Shown one piece after another: positions 6,645-14,941 of a DNA stretch of 19,058 nt. The position numbers and the translations under genes are program-made. Source of the DNA: JANLHG01 sp964359745 (GTDB lineage Bacteria; Patescibacteriota; Minisyncoccia; Phycocordibacterales; PALSA-1337); the NCBI GenBank assembly GCA_964359745.1, contig CAYHTR010000010.1:1-19058 (forward strand), in the 5' to 3' direction. The stretch's first letter is position 1. Every line of letters begins with the position of its first letter. The notes beneath the pieces were generated by a model. That model did not search any database, was not told the DNA's origin, and saw nothing but the letters and a program-made list of their open reading frames with translations.

Positions 6645-9600
6645 TTACACAATTAATTTAGATATCATTTCTGCTTTTGGCGAGCCAACAAAACCAGTTC
6701 CGGCAGGAATAAGTCTTCCGATAATAACATTTTCCATAAGTCCGCTGAGTTTGTCTGAATTTCCTCTGATAGCACTATTGATAAGAATTCTGGTTGTATG
6801 TTGGAATGATGCCGCTGAAAGAAAACTTTTTCGTGAAAGCGACACCTCGGTAATACCCATAACCACAGAGTCAGCTTTCGCTTCTTCAAGCCCTTGCGCC
6901 TTGGCTTTTTCATTTTCAAGTTCAAATTGGTATGAATCAACGATATCACCGATTGAAAGAGTCGTGTTTCCAGCATCTTTAATTCTTTTTCGAGAAAACA
7001 TTTGCTTAACAATTACTTCAATATGTTTTCTAGATACAGTTTCTCCTTGAAGTTCGTAAATCTTTGATACTTCAGCAATAACATAATTTCGCGCCTTATC
7101 TTTTCCGCCATATTTGAAAACTTCATCAATATCAGCTGAACCATCAGTTATAATATCCCCCTTGAGGACTTTATCGCCTATTTTTACAAGCGACATTCGT
7201 TTATAGTGAACCGTATATTCAACTTCTTTCTTTTTTCCTTTGCCACTATCTTCAAGTTCAGGTATAACTTTTATAATTTTTTCTTTTCCTAAATCTTGAA
7301 TATCAGAAACAACTCCATCTACAATATTAACAACTGCGGGATTTTTTGGTCGACGTTTTTCAAACACTTCTTCAACTCTAGGAAGACCAGATGTGATGTC
7401 TCCACCGACAGACGCCGTACCACCAGAGTGGAAAGTACGCATTGTAAGCTGAGTTCCTGGTTCTCCAATTGCTTGTCCTGCAACCGTACCAATAGCTTCC
7501 CCAATTTCCACCAGTTTATTTCTACCCAAATCAGTACCATAACATTTAGCACAAACGCCTTGAAGATTTTTACAAGAAAGTGGTGAACGAACAGAAACCT
7601 CTTTAATTCCAGCTTCTTCAATAGCAACAGCTTCATCTTTGGTAAGTAAATGTCCTTTTTTGAACATAACATCTCCTTTTGTATTTACAATATCCGATGC
7701 AATAATTCTTCCTCTGATATTTTTTGAAAGAGGAATATCTATACCAGTTCCGCCTTCTTTTTTAATAACTATAAAATCCTTGCTTCCACAATCATCTTCA
7801 ACAACCATAACATCTTGAGCAACCACGAAAAGTTTTCGTGTAAGATATCCTGCTTTTGCGGTATTAAGCGCAGTGTCGGTAAGTCCTTTTCTAGAACCGT
7901 GTGTTGTGTTGAAATATTCAATTGGAGTTAAACCTTCTTTAGAACAAGAAATAATAGGCATTTCAATTGTCTCTCCAGCAGTATTGGTAATAAGACCTTT
8001 CATTCCTGCCATTTGAGTGATTTGAGACATCGAACCTCTAGCGCCAGAAGTTACCATATCAAAAACGGAACCCATCTTATCAAGAGTGGCGGGAATAAGT
8101 TTTTCAATATCATTTTTTGCCTTGTGCCAAATTTCCAGATTTTTTCTAAGTCGTTCTTCGTCAGTCAAAAGTCCTTCGTTAAATTGTTCTGTGACTTTTT
8201 CCGATTGGATACGAGATTTAGCAATTACTTCGTTTTTACCAGCTGGAATTTTTATGTCGTCAATTCCCCAAGTAATTCCAGAGTGTGTGGCGTACTTAAA
8301 TCCAAAATTTTTAATTTGATCAAGAATATCCGGAACATTTTCAATTCCATATTTATTGATAAGATCGTCTATAATAGCGGACATTCTTTTTCTATCAATC
8401 TCTTTATTTATATAAGGATAATCCGGAGGAAGTACGGAATTAAATAAAAGTCTACCAATGCTTGTTTCAAAAATCTTTCCTTCAAATTGTTTATATTTCG
8501 GTGTATCTATTGAAAGCACCTTTATTTTTGCCCGAAAACTTACTACACCAAAATCATAAGAAGTGATAGCATTATTAACACAAGGAAAATATTTACCTTC
8601 ACCTTTCTCACCATCGACAGATTTTGTCATCCAATAACAACCAAGCACGATATCAAGAAGTTTTGAAATAACTGTAGGATCACCATTTCCTGGCTTTAAA
8701 ATATTTTTATTTGAAGCCATAATTTCTCTGGCCTCGGCTTGGGCTTCCACACCAAGTGGAACGTGAACAGCCATTTGGGCACCATCAAAGTCAGCATTGA
8801 AAGCGGTACAAACCAATGGATGAACTTGAATTGCATTTCCTTCAATAAGAGTTGGTTTGAAAGCTTGAATACCGAGTCGGTGCAATGTCGGTGCACGGTT
8901 CAAAAGCACATATTTATCTTTAATAACATCTTCAAGAATAGCCCAAACTTCCGGAATTCCATCATCAATAAGTCTTCCAGCACCGCGAATATTATATGCA
9001 AGTTCTTTTTTAAGAAGTCCAGAAATAACAAACGGTTTAAAAAGTTCAAGTGCCATATGTTTTGGCAAACCACATTGGTCAAGTTTTAATTTTGGTCCGA
9101 CAACAATCACTGAACGACCAGAATAATCCACTCGCTTACCAAGAAGATTTTGACGGAACAATCCACGCTTGCCTTTAAGATTATCAGAGAGCGATTTAAG
9201 AGTTCTTTTTTGCGCTTGATTAACACCGGAAAAAAGATTATTTCCATGACGAATTGAATTATCTATTAGAGAATCAACTGCTTCCTGCAAAATTCTTTTT
9301 TCGTTTCTAAGAATAACATCCGGAGCATTGATTTCTTTTAATTTGAGAAGGCGATTATTTCTATTTATTACTCTACGATATAAATCATTAATATCAGATG
9401 TAGCAAATCTTCCACCATCAAGAGGAACCATTGGACGAAGAGCTGGTGGTATGACTGGAATACGAGTAAGAAACATCCATTCCGGTCTTATTCCAGAAAT
9501 AATCATACTTCGAACTAATGAAAGTCGCTTATTTAATTTTTCTCTATCAATTGCGCCTGAACCATCGACTTCTTTAATGAGAGATTCTTGTAATTTTTGT

Positions 9601-10286
9601 AAATCAATATTTTTAAGGATTGTATGGATTGCTTCTGCACCTATACCTGCTTCAAAAATTGTGCCGTATTTCATTCCAAACTTGTGATATTGTGCTTCAT
9701 CAAGAACCATTCCTAGCTGAATACTATCAATTTCTCTTTTAGCATTTAGAAAAAGCTCTTTAAGTGCTAATTTGGTCTTTTCATCATTAGCTCCCTTCAC
9801 TTTTGTCTTGTATTCGTTATCAAGTTCTTTTAGAAATCTTTCTTTTTGTTCTTGATGTATAGTGGTAATAATATAACCAGCAAAATAAACAACTTTTTCC
9901 AAATCGCCAGTAGCCATACCCATAATCAAACCGATTCTTGAAGGCATACTTCGCAAAAACCAAATATGAGAGACTGGTGTGGCAAGTTCAATGTGACCCA
10001 TTCGTTCGCGTCTTACGATTGATCTAGTGATTTCAACTCCGCATTTTTCGCAAATAATTCCTTTGTAACGAATACCTCTGTATTTTCCACAATAACATTC
10101 GTAATCTTTGTCTGGACCAAATATTTTTTCGTCAAACAGACCGCTTTTTTCAGATCGTTGGGTTCGATAATTAATCGTTTCTGGTTTTGTGACTTCGCCA
10201 AAAGACCATTCCTTAATTCGATCAGGTGATGCGAGTTTAAGATTTACCACTTCAAAATCATTTATATTTGTTTTAGAATTATTCAT
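6645..10286 (-). CDS. rpoC: DNA-directed RNA polymerase subunit beta'
   Basis: Largest polymerase subunit, 1213 residues, uninterrupted. Landmarks seen: N-terminal zinc ribbon with C64, C66, C79 and C82; RRERMGHIELATPVSHIWFL after it; the lid/rudder region; the active-site motif at 497-503; the bridge helix around 780-815 (H796 in TTHGSRKG); the second zinc site (SCKNLQGVCAKCYG); and the trigger-loop segment GTQLTMRTFHSGG, with Q946, M949, R950 and H953 all present. The oddity is at the active site. The normally invariant NADFDGD reads NADFDGA, with GCC at 8780-8778 for the third aspartate (E. coli D464 equivalent, here A503). D499 and D501 are intact. The gene starts 4 nt after the rpoB stop and is clearly in its operon. 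No ribosome binding site is evident. Confidence 0.97.
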   Translation of the reverse strand: MNNSKTNINDFEVVNLKLASPDRIKEWSFGEVTKPETINYRTQRSEKSGLFDEKIFGPDKDYECYCGKYRGIRYKGIICEKCGVEITRSIVRRERMGHIELATPVSHIWFLRSMPSRIGLIMGMATGDLEKVVYFAGYIITTIHQEQKERFLKELDNEYKTKVKGANDEKTKLALKELFLNAKREIDSIQLGMVLDEAQYHKFGMKYGTIFEAGIGAEAIHTILKNIDLQKLQESLIKEVDGSGAIDREKLNKRLSLVRSMIISGIRPEWMFLTRIPVIPPALRPMVPLDGGRFATSDINDLYRRVINRNNRLLKLKEINAPDVILRNEKRILQEAVDSLIDNSIRHGNNLFSGVNQAQKRTLKSLSDNLKGKRGLFRQNLLGKRVDYSGRSVIVVGPKLKLDQCGLPKHMALELFKPFVISGLLKKELAYNIRGAGRLIDDGIPEVWAILEDVIKDKYVLLNRAPTLHRLGIQAFKPTLIEGNAIQVHPLVCTAFNADFDGAQMAVHVPLGVEAQAEAREIMASNKNILKPGNGDPTVISKLLDIVLGCYWMTKSVDGEKGEGKYFPCVNNAITSYDFGVVSFRAKIKVLSIDTPKYKQFEGKIFETSIGRLLFNSVLPPDYPYINKEIDRKRMSAIIDDLINKYGIENVPDILDQIKNFGFKYATHSGITWGIDDIKIPAGKNEVIAKSRIQSEKVTEQFNEGLLTDEERLRKNLEIWHKAKNDIEKLIPATLDKMGSVFDMVTSGARGSMSQITQMAGMKGLITNTAGETIEMPIISCSKEGLTPIEYFNTTHGSRKGLTDTALNTAKAGYLTRKLFVVAQDVMVVEDDCGSKDFIVIKKEGGTGIDIPLSKNIRGRIIASDIVNTKGDVMFKKGHLLTKDEAVAIEEAGIKEVSVRSPLSCKNLQGVCAKCYGTDLGRNKLVEIGEAIGTVAGQAIGEPGTQLTMRTFHSGGTASVGGDITSGLPRVEEVFEKRRPKNPAVVNIVDGVVSDIQDLGKEKIIKVIPELEDSGKGKKKEVEYTVHYKRMSLVKIGDKVLKGDIITDGSADIDEVFKYGGKDKARNYVIAEVSKIYELQGETVSRKHIEVIVKQMFSRKRIKDAGNTTLSIGDIVDSYQFELENEKAKAQGLEEAKADSVVMGITEVSLSRKSFLSAASFQHTTRILINSAIRGNSDKLSGLMENVIIGRLIPAGTGFVGSPKAEMISKLIV

Positions 10287-10290
10287 ATAT

Positions 10291-13200
10291 TTATTCTTTT
10301 TTAAGCTCTACATCAAGGGCTAATCCTCTTAAACTATTAAGAAGCACATTAAACGAAGCCGGTGTACCAGGTTGATTCAATGGTTCATCTTTAACAATTG
10401 CATCAAAAGCGGCTGAACGACCAATAATATCGTCTGATTTTATAGTAAGCATTTCGCGAAGAGTATGCGCTGCACCGTGACCAAGTAAAGCCCAGACTTC
10501 CATTTCTCCAAATCTTTGTCCTCCGCCTTGAGCCTTACCGCCGAGAGGTTGTTGGGTAATAAGCGAGTACGGACCAATAGAACGCATATGAATTTTATCT
10601 TCAACCATATGATGAAGTTTCAACATATACATATATCCAACTGCAATTTTTTGTTCAAAAGCTGTGCCTGTTCGTCCATCAAAAAGTTCTATTTTCCCAT
10701 CTTCTTTAAATCCAGCTTTCATTAATTCTTCTTTGATTTCAGTATCTGTAGCACCGGCAAATGGAGGCACGATAGCTTGATAATCAAGAGTATGAGCTGC
10801 CAAACCAAGATGAAGTTCAAGGATTTGTCCCAAGTTCATACGACTAGGCACGCCAAGTGGTGTCAAAATAATATCTATAGGAGTACCATCAGCCATATAT
10901 GGCATATCTTCTACTGGAAGAATTCGTGAAATAACTCCTTTATTTCCATGTCGTCCCGCTAATTTATCACCCACTGACACACTTCTAAGTTGCGCTACTT
11001 CAATATAAATCTTCTTAATAATTCCTGATTCCAACTTATCCCCTTTATCCCTAGAAAATATTTTAATACTGATAACTCGCCCTCGTTTGCCATTTTCAAT
11101 TCGTTTTGATGTATCTTTCACATCTCTAGCTTTTTCGCCAAAAATTGAACGCAAAAGTCTTTCTTCTGGAGTAAGTTGTGTTTCGCCTTTTGGAGTAATT
11201 TTACCAACAAGGATGTCTCCAGGTCTAACTTCCGCGCCAATTCTTATAATTCCATCTTCCGCAAGATTCTTAAGTTTTGATTCACCAACATTTGGAATAT
11301 CGCAAGTAGTAATTTCTGGACCAAGTTTTGTGTCGCGAACATTGACTACAAATTCTTCAATATGAAATGAGGCGAATTTGCTTTCCTTAACAAGTCGTTC
11401 TGAAAGAATAATAGCATCCTCGTAATTGGAACCAGACCACGACATAAAACCAACAAGGATATTTTGTCCGAGAGCTATTTCACCTTTATCAGATGTTGAT
11501 GTATCAATAAGAACATCGCCTTTTTTTACTTTATCTCCAAGATTAACAACTGGTCGCTGATGAAATGCTGTAAAACCGTTTGTCCTTTGAAAATGAATAA
11601 GATTATAATCGTAAACTTTACCTTTGTTGTCCTTCAACGATACTTTTCGTGCATCTACATGAATAATCGTTCCATCTGCAGGTGCAATAACAATTCTTCC
11701 TGTGTCAACAACCGCCTTGCCTTCAATACCAGTAGCTACAAGTGGCGCCTCTGGAATGATGCAAGGTGTTGCCTGTTTTTGCATGTTAGAACCCATCAAC
11801 GCTCGGTTTGCATCATCATGATTTAAAAATGGGATCAAGGATGTGGCAACAGAGAAAGGTTGCATAGTAGACACATCAATAAAATCCACATCATTCTTTT
11901 TAATAAATTCCAATTTACCATTAACTCGAACTTCCACTTCATCATCTGTAATCTTGCCATCCTTATCATATTCAATAGCTGCGTGAGCAATTTTATAATT
12001 CTCATCTTCAAGCGCATTCATATAAACAATCTCTTCTGTCACTACACCATTTTTTACTTTTGAATACGGAGTTTCTATCATTCCAAATTCGTTAATTCTT
12101 GCATAAGTTGAAAGGTGAAGAATAAGACCAATGTTTGGACCTTCTGGAGTATGAATTGGACAAAGTCGCCCGTAGTGAGAAGGATGTACATCTCGAACTT
12201 CAAAACCAGCTCGTTCCCTAGTCAATCCCCCTGGACCAAGAGCAGAAAATAGTCGGAGATGCTCCAATTCAGTAAGAACATTTTCCTGTTGCATAAATTG
12301 AGAGAGTTGGTTGGTGGTGAAAAATTCTTTAATTCTGGCTTGAAGCGGTCTAGGCGACACAAACTGCACTGGAAGTGTAATATCAGGATCTACCGTTGAC
12401 ATTCTGTCTTGAATATTTCTTTTCATTTGCGACATTCCAACTCGCATTTTTTGTTGAAGAAGCTCACCCACTAATCGCACTCGTCTTGAACCAAGATGGT
12501 CAATATCGTCTTCTTGAGCATCTAGAGTATTATTAAGCTTCACAATATTGCTTATAATTATGGAAATATCTTCAACTGTTATAAGCTTTTTAGCCATATC
12601 TTTTTCTGTCATACCAAGGCCAAATCGCTTATTAAATCTCATTCTGCCTACTTTTGAAATATCATATCTCTCTTCGCTAAATATTCCTTTTATAAACTCT
12701 CGGGCATTATCTGCCGTTGCCAAATCACCATCGCGAAGGCGTTTGTGAATTTCCATATATGAATCACCGACTGCTTTGGCGTGATCTTTTGCAAAAGTCA
12801 ATTCCATTACTGCTTTAGCATCATTATCACCCTTAAAAAGAGAAAGTATTTGCTCATTTGTTTCAGCGCCAAGCACTCGAAGAAGCGATGTGACTGAAAA
12901 TTTTCGTTTTCTGTCTATTCTCACATATATAGTGCCGTCAGCATCACTTTCAATCTCTACCCATACTCCGCGAGCGGGAATTATTTTAGCTCCAAAAAAT
13001 TTCTTTCCCTTGCTCTCATTTGCAGTAAAAAAAACCCCAAATGAGCGGGCAAGTTGAGGGACGATAACTCTTTCAATTCCATTTACAATAAATGTTCCGT
13101 GATTAGTCATCATTGGAAAATCAGCGAGAAATATTTCCTGCTCTTTAACAGAATCAATAGTTTTATTTTTAAGTTTTATTTTTGCTTTAAGTTGCGCTTC

Positions 13201-13443
13201 GTATGAAAGTTTATTTGTTTTCGCGTAATGTTCTTCGTATTGCGGTTGTGATAATTCAAAACCAACAAAAGATAATTCAAATTTTTTATCCGAATAATCT
13301 TTTATCGGCGAAAACTCTTTAAAAACTTCTTCTAAACCTTTTTCAATAAGCCATTTGAACGATTCTGTTTGGGCTTCCACAAAATTCGGCATCACTGCCA
13401 GTGGTTCTTTATATTTACCAAAATATTTTTTATTTTTTTTCAT
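10291..13443 (-). CDS. rpoB: DNA-directed RNA polymerase subunit beta
   Basis: Second-largest polymerase subunit. I place the start at 13443 (MKKNKKYFGKY..., 1050 residues), because CPR-type RpoB usually begins near the YFGKY segment. An ATG at 13476 would add 11 unlikely residues encoded within a terminator-like hairpin. Core features are intact: LSALGPGGL-type region (here FSALGPGGLTRERAGFEVRDVHP), GRLCPIHTPEGPNIGL, the acidic pair in SGSNYEDAIILSE, and GDKLAGRHGNKGVISRILP, whose lysines contact substrate and metal-bound RNA. In the rifamycin pocket, Q385 replaces E. coli D516, L396 replaces K527 and L398 replaces R529, while the equivalents of Q513, H526 and S531 are kept. It is the first gene of rpoB-rpoC-greA-lysS, with no rplJ/rplL upstream. 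Confidence 0.96.
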   Translation of the reverse strand: MKKNKKYFGKYKEPLAVMPNFVEAQTESFKWLIEKGLEEVFKEFSPIKDYSDKKFELSFVGFELSQPQYEEHYAKTNKLSYEAQLKAKIKLKNKTIDSVKEQEIFLADFPMMTNHGTFIVNGIERVIVPQLARSFGVFFTANESKGKKFFGAKIIPARGVWVEIESDADGTIYVRIDRKRKFSVTSLLRVLGAETNEQILSLFKGDNDAKAVMELTFAKDHAKAVGDSYMEIHKRLRDGDLATADNAREFIKGIFSEERYDISKVGRMRFNKRFGLGMTEKDMAKKLITVEDISIIISNIVKLNNTLDAQEDDIDHLGSRRVRLVGELLQQKMRVGMSQMKRNIQDRMSTVDPDITLPVQFVSPRPLQARIKEFFTTNQLSQFMQQENVLTELEHLRLFSALGPGGLTRERAGFEVRDVHPSHYGRLCPIHTPEGPNIGLILHLSTYARINEFGMIETPYSKVKNGVVTEEIVYMNALEDENYKIAHAAIEYDKDGKITDDEVEVRVNGKLEFIKKNDVDFIDVSTMQPFSVATSLIPFLNHDDANRALMGSNMQKQATPCIIPEAPLVATGIEGKAVVDTGRIVIAPADGTIIHVDARKVSLKDNKGKVYDYNLIHFQRTNGFTAFHQRPVVNLGDKVKKGDVLIDTSTSDKGEIALGQNILVGFMSWSGSNYEDAIILSERLVKESKFASFHIEEFVVNVRDTKLGPEITTCDIPNVGESKLKNLAEDGIIRIGAEVRPGDILVGKITPKGETQLTPEERLLRSIFGEKARDVKDTSKRIENGKRGRVISIKIFSRDKGDKLESGIIKKIYIEVAQLRSVSVGDKLAGRHGNKGVISRILPVEDMPYMADGTPIDIILTPLGVPSRMNLGQILELHLGLAAHTLDYQAIVPPFAGATDTEIKEELMKAGFKEDGKIELFDGRTGTAFEQKIAVGYMYMLKLHHMVEDKIHMRSIGPYSLITQQPLGGKAQGGGQRFGEMEVWALLGHGAAHTLREMLTIKSDDIIGRSAAFDAIVKDEPLNQPGTPASFNVLLNSLRGLALDVELKKE

Positions 13444-13454
13444 ATTATTATAGA

Positions 13455-13486
13455 CAAACAAAAAAGCCCTTTTCATTTAAAAGGTT
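13455..13486 (-). terminator. Terminator-like hairpin just before rpoB (possible attenuator)
   Basis: On the minus strand, CCTTTT (13484-13479) pairs with AAAAGG (13473-13468) around a 5-nt loop, followed by GC and TTTTTTGTTTG (about 13465-13455). The stem is weak and AT-rich but the T-run is good. It lies in the rpoB leader, 12 nt before the preferred ATG at 13443, so it could act as an attenuator or as part of the start-site structure. Confidence 0.4.
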
Positions 13487-13517
13487 ACGGTATTTAATAG
13501 TTAATTTATATTTTTTT

Positions 13518-13557
13518 AAGCAATGAGGACCAATTAGCCTTGTAATCCTTCGTGCTT
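13518..13557 (-). other. Imperfect hairpin in the rpoB leader
   Basis: Within the predicted rpoB leader, arms AAGCA/TGCTT, AGGA/TCCT and CAA/TTG pair in order, separated by small internal loops of up to 3 nt. No T-run follows. This could be a regulatory leader structure; the pairing is modest and may be chance. Confidence 0.3.
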
Positions 13558-13583
13558 TCACCCATAACACAATCGCGCTGAAG

Positions 13584-13619
13584 TTATCCACAGTATACAC
13601 CTCCCCATTTTCTTGTCAA
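13584..13619 (-). promoter_or_regulatory. rpoB operon promoter, overlapping a perfect DnaA box
   Basis: On the minus strand, consensus -35 TTGACA (13619-13614) is followed after 16 nt by -10 TATACT (13597-13592). Transcription should begin near 13585, giving a leader of about 140 nt before the ATG at 13443. A perfect DnaA-box 9-mer, TTATCCACA on the plus strand (13584-13592), covers the -10 edge and the start point. The -35 is half of an inverted repeat shared with a divergent promoter. Confidence 0.8.
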
Positions 13620-13629
13620 CATATTGTTG

Positions 13630-13657
13630 TTGACAAATAAAAGCAATCTGATAGTAT
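13630..13657 (+). promoter_or_regulatory. Divergent plus-strand promoter
   Basis: Consensus -35 TTGACA (13630-13635) and -10 TAGTAT (13652-13657), with 16 nt between. It points away from rpoB. The two -35 boxes sit in the arms TTGTCAAC (13613-13620) and GTTGACAA (13629-13636) of a perfect 8-bp inverted repeat. No gene follows on this strand, only a short unit ending in a strong hairpin. Confidence 0.65.
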
Positions 13658-13663
13658 ATAAGT

Positions 13664-13717
13664 ACACAGTGGCTTCGGCCTCCGAGAAACCCCGCTTTAC
13701 AGCGGGGTTTCGATTTT
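13664..13717 (+). ncRNA. Candidate small RNA of about 54 nt
   Basis: From the predicted start near 13664 the sequence has a GGC-TTCG-GCC tetraloop mini-hairpin (13671-13680), a short linker, then a perfect 11-bp stem-loop (13686-13711) ending in GATTTTAT. No open reading frame of note lies inside. A strong promoter with a terminator about 50 nt later defines a self-contained unit. It may be a small RNA, or the leader left behind after loss of a gene. Confidence 0.35.
13686..13717 (+). terminator. Strong stem-loop terminator
   Basis: Perfect 11-bp stem GAAACCCCGCT / AGCGGGGTTTC around a TTAC loop (13697-13700), then GATTTTAT on the plus strand. The T-run is short and interrupted. On the minus strand the same hairpin follows the stop of the broken toxin gene, but without a good T-run, so the plus direction is preferred. 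Confidence 0.6.
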
Positions 13718-13897
13718 ATAATAAAAGCTTGTTTAATTTTTTCTTCATCACTAAAAATTCATTTTGTTCTACTGTACCAATTTTACGCAATAACCTTTTT
13801 GAATCAAGCACTCATATTTGATCAAGAAGAGCAAACCCGTGTACATCTTCATGGGTTACCACCGACTGAAACTTTTTCCGTCAAAATTCTTTTGCAT
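13716..13897 (-). pseudogene. Remnant of a MazF/PemK-type toxin gene
   Basis: The minus strand from an ATG at 13897 reads MQKNFDGKSFSRW and then stops (TAA at 13858-13856). In the next frame a C-terminal piece follows, containing GFALLDQI, an in-frame TGA, then VLDSKRLLRKIGTVEQNEF and a Lys/Leu-rich end, finishing at TAA 13716-13718. The LDSKRLLRKIG segment is like the conserved C-terminal helix of MazF/PemK endoribonucleases, where an Arg usually follows QI (CGA to TGA would explain the stop). An N-terminal MQKNFD start is also seen in such toxins. The central beta-barrel is missing, so this is an internally deleted, frameshifted relic. No antitoxin gene is visible. An extended -10-like TGATAAAAT lies upstream. 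Confidence 0.6.
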
Positions 13898-13993
13898 ACC
13901 AATATTTTATCATATTTATGAAAACAAAAACTATCACAGATAAGAGAATTGTGTAAATCGTGGCCACCACGTTTATTTAGAGTTTTTTGTGGT

Positions 13994-14941
13994 CTAATTT
14001 GTAATTGAAACCTGTGATTTGATTATGGAAAGTGGGATAAGGTCATATTTTGTTTCTCCTATATTTTTAGCAGGTATTGTAATACGAACAGCTAAACCGT
14101 GAGTGGTATCATAAGAAAAATCTTGGTCAAAAATAAAATTGCCTAAAGAATAAAAAATATGCTTGTTTTTATATATTTCAACCGGCTCAACAACATGAGG
14201 ATGTGCGCCAATAACTAAATCTGCTCCAGCATCAATAAATTGATGGGCTTTTTTCTGCTGGTCTTTCGTATAATTTTTATTATATTCAATTCCCCAATGC
14301 GCTGAAACAATAAGAAAATCGGCTATTGAACGCAAGCGAATAATTTCAGAAATAATTTTATCATAATTTTTATAACTAAACTCGTGATAGCCGACAAAAC
14401 CGATTTTCATTCCATTTATTTCTTTTATTATTGAAATTTCACCAGTATTTGAAGGATCTCCAAAATAATCAAGACCATTTTCCATAAGATATTTTTTTGT
14501 CTCTTTCAATCCAGCATTTCCAAAATTAAGTGTGTGATTATTAGCTAAACCAAGCATCGTTATACCTTCATTTTTTAAAAGTAGCGCAGTCGTAGTGCTA
14601 AAAGTAAATTGCAATGGTGCGTTATTTTTATTTATTGTTTTTGAAGGATTTGAAGTAATCGGTCCTTCAAGATTTGCTAAAACAATATCGTTATTTTTTA
14701 ATAATTCGTGAATATTTTTTAAAGGATAATCAGAACCGTATTTATTCATATAAAATCTCGCACCTCTATCAAGCATAAGATCGCCAAATGCCAAAATAAT
14801 TACTGGTTTGCTATTACCTTCAAGTACCGTGGTAATGTTCAAAATTGACTCATATTTATGAACATTGGGAATTACCCATAATATTACCAAAATAATAACA
14901 AAAAGTGATATTATTTTTATTTTTTGCGAGATATTTTCCAT
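13994..14941 (-). CDS. Membrane-anchored CapA-family (PGA_cap) metallophosphatase-like protein
   Basis: Protein of 315 residues with an N-terminal membrane anchor or uncleaved signal (about 9-25), followed by a CapA-type domain of the calcineurin-like fold. Motifs seen: GDLMLDRG at 53-60, NLEGPI at 90-95, GLANNHTLNFG at 131-141, SAHWGIEY at 213-220 and GAHPHVVEP at 245-253; these supply the Asp, Asn and His residues expected for a two-metal site. CapA/PgsA proteins act in poly-gamma-glutamate capsule synthesis, but many homologues are of unknown role, and no other capsule gene is present here. The substrate is therefore unknown; an extracytoplasmic location is inferred. Its start overlaps the end of trmD by 25 bp, so it is the last gene of that operon. 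Confidence 0.85.
   Translation of the reverse strand: MENISQKIKIISLFVIILVILWVIPNVHKYESILNITTVLEGNSKPVIILAFGDLMLDRGARFYMNKYGSDYPLKNIHELLKNNDIVLANLEGPITSNPSKTINKNNAPLQFTFSTTTALLLKNEGITMLGLANNHTLNFGNAGLKETKKYLMENGLDYFGDPSNTGEISIIKEINGMKIGFVGYHEFSYKNYDKIISEIIRLRSIADFLIVSAHWGIEYNKNYTKDQQKKAHQFIDAGADLVIGAHPHVVEPVEIYKNKHIFYSLGNFIFDQDFSYDTTHGLAVRITIPAKNIGETKYDLIPLSIIKSQVSITN

Noticed and set aside
6665..7012. 115-residue minus-strand frame inside rpoC
   Set aside because: It is an alternate frame of the C-terminal RpoC coding region, which is intact in its own frame with trigger loop and zinc site.
8013..8447. 144-residue plus-strand frame opposite rpoC
   Set aside because: Antisense shadow of rpoC; low-complexity composition and no initiation signal.
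13955..13990. Hairpin CGTGG-CCA-CCACG near 13959 as a capA terminator
   Set aside because: Only a 5-bp stem, and on the minus strand it is not followed by a T-run.
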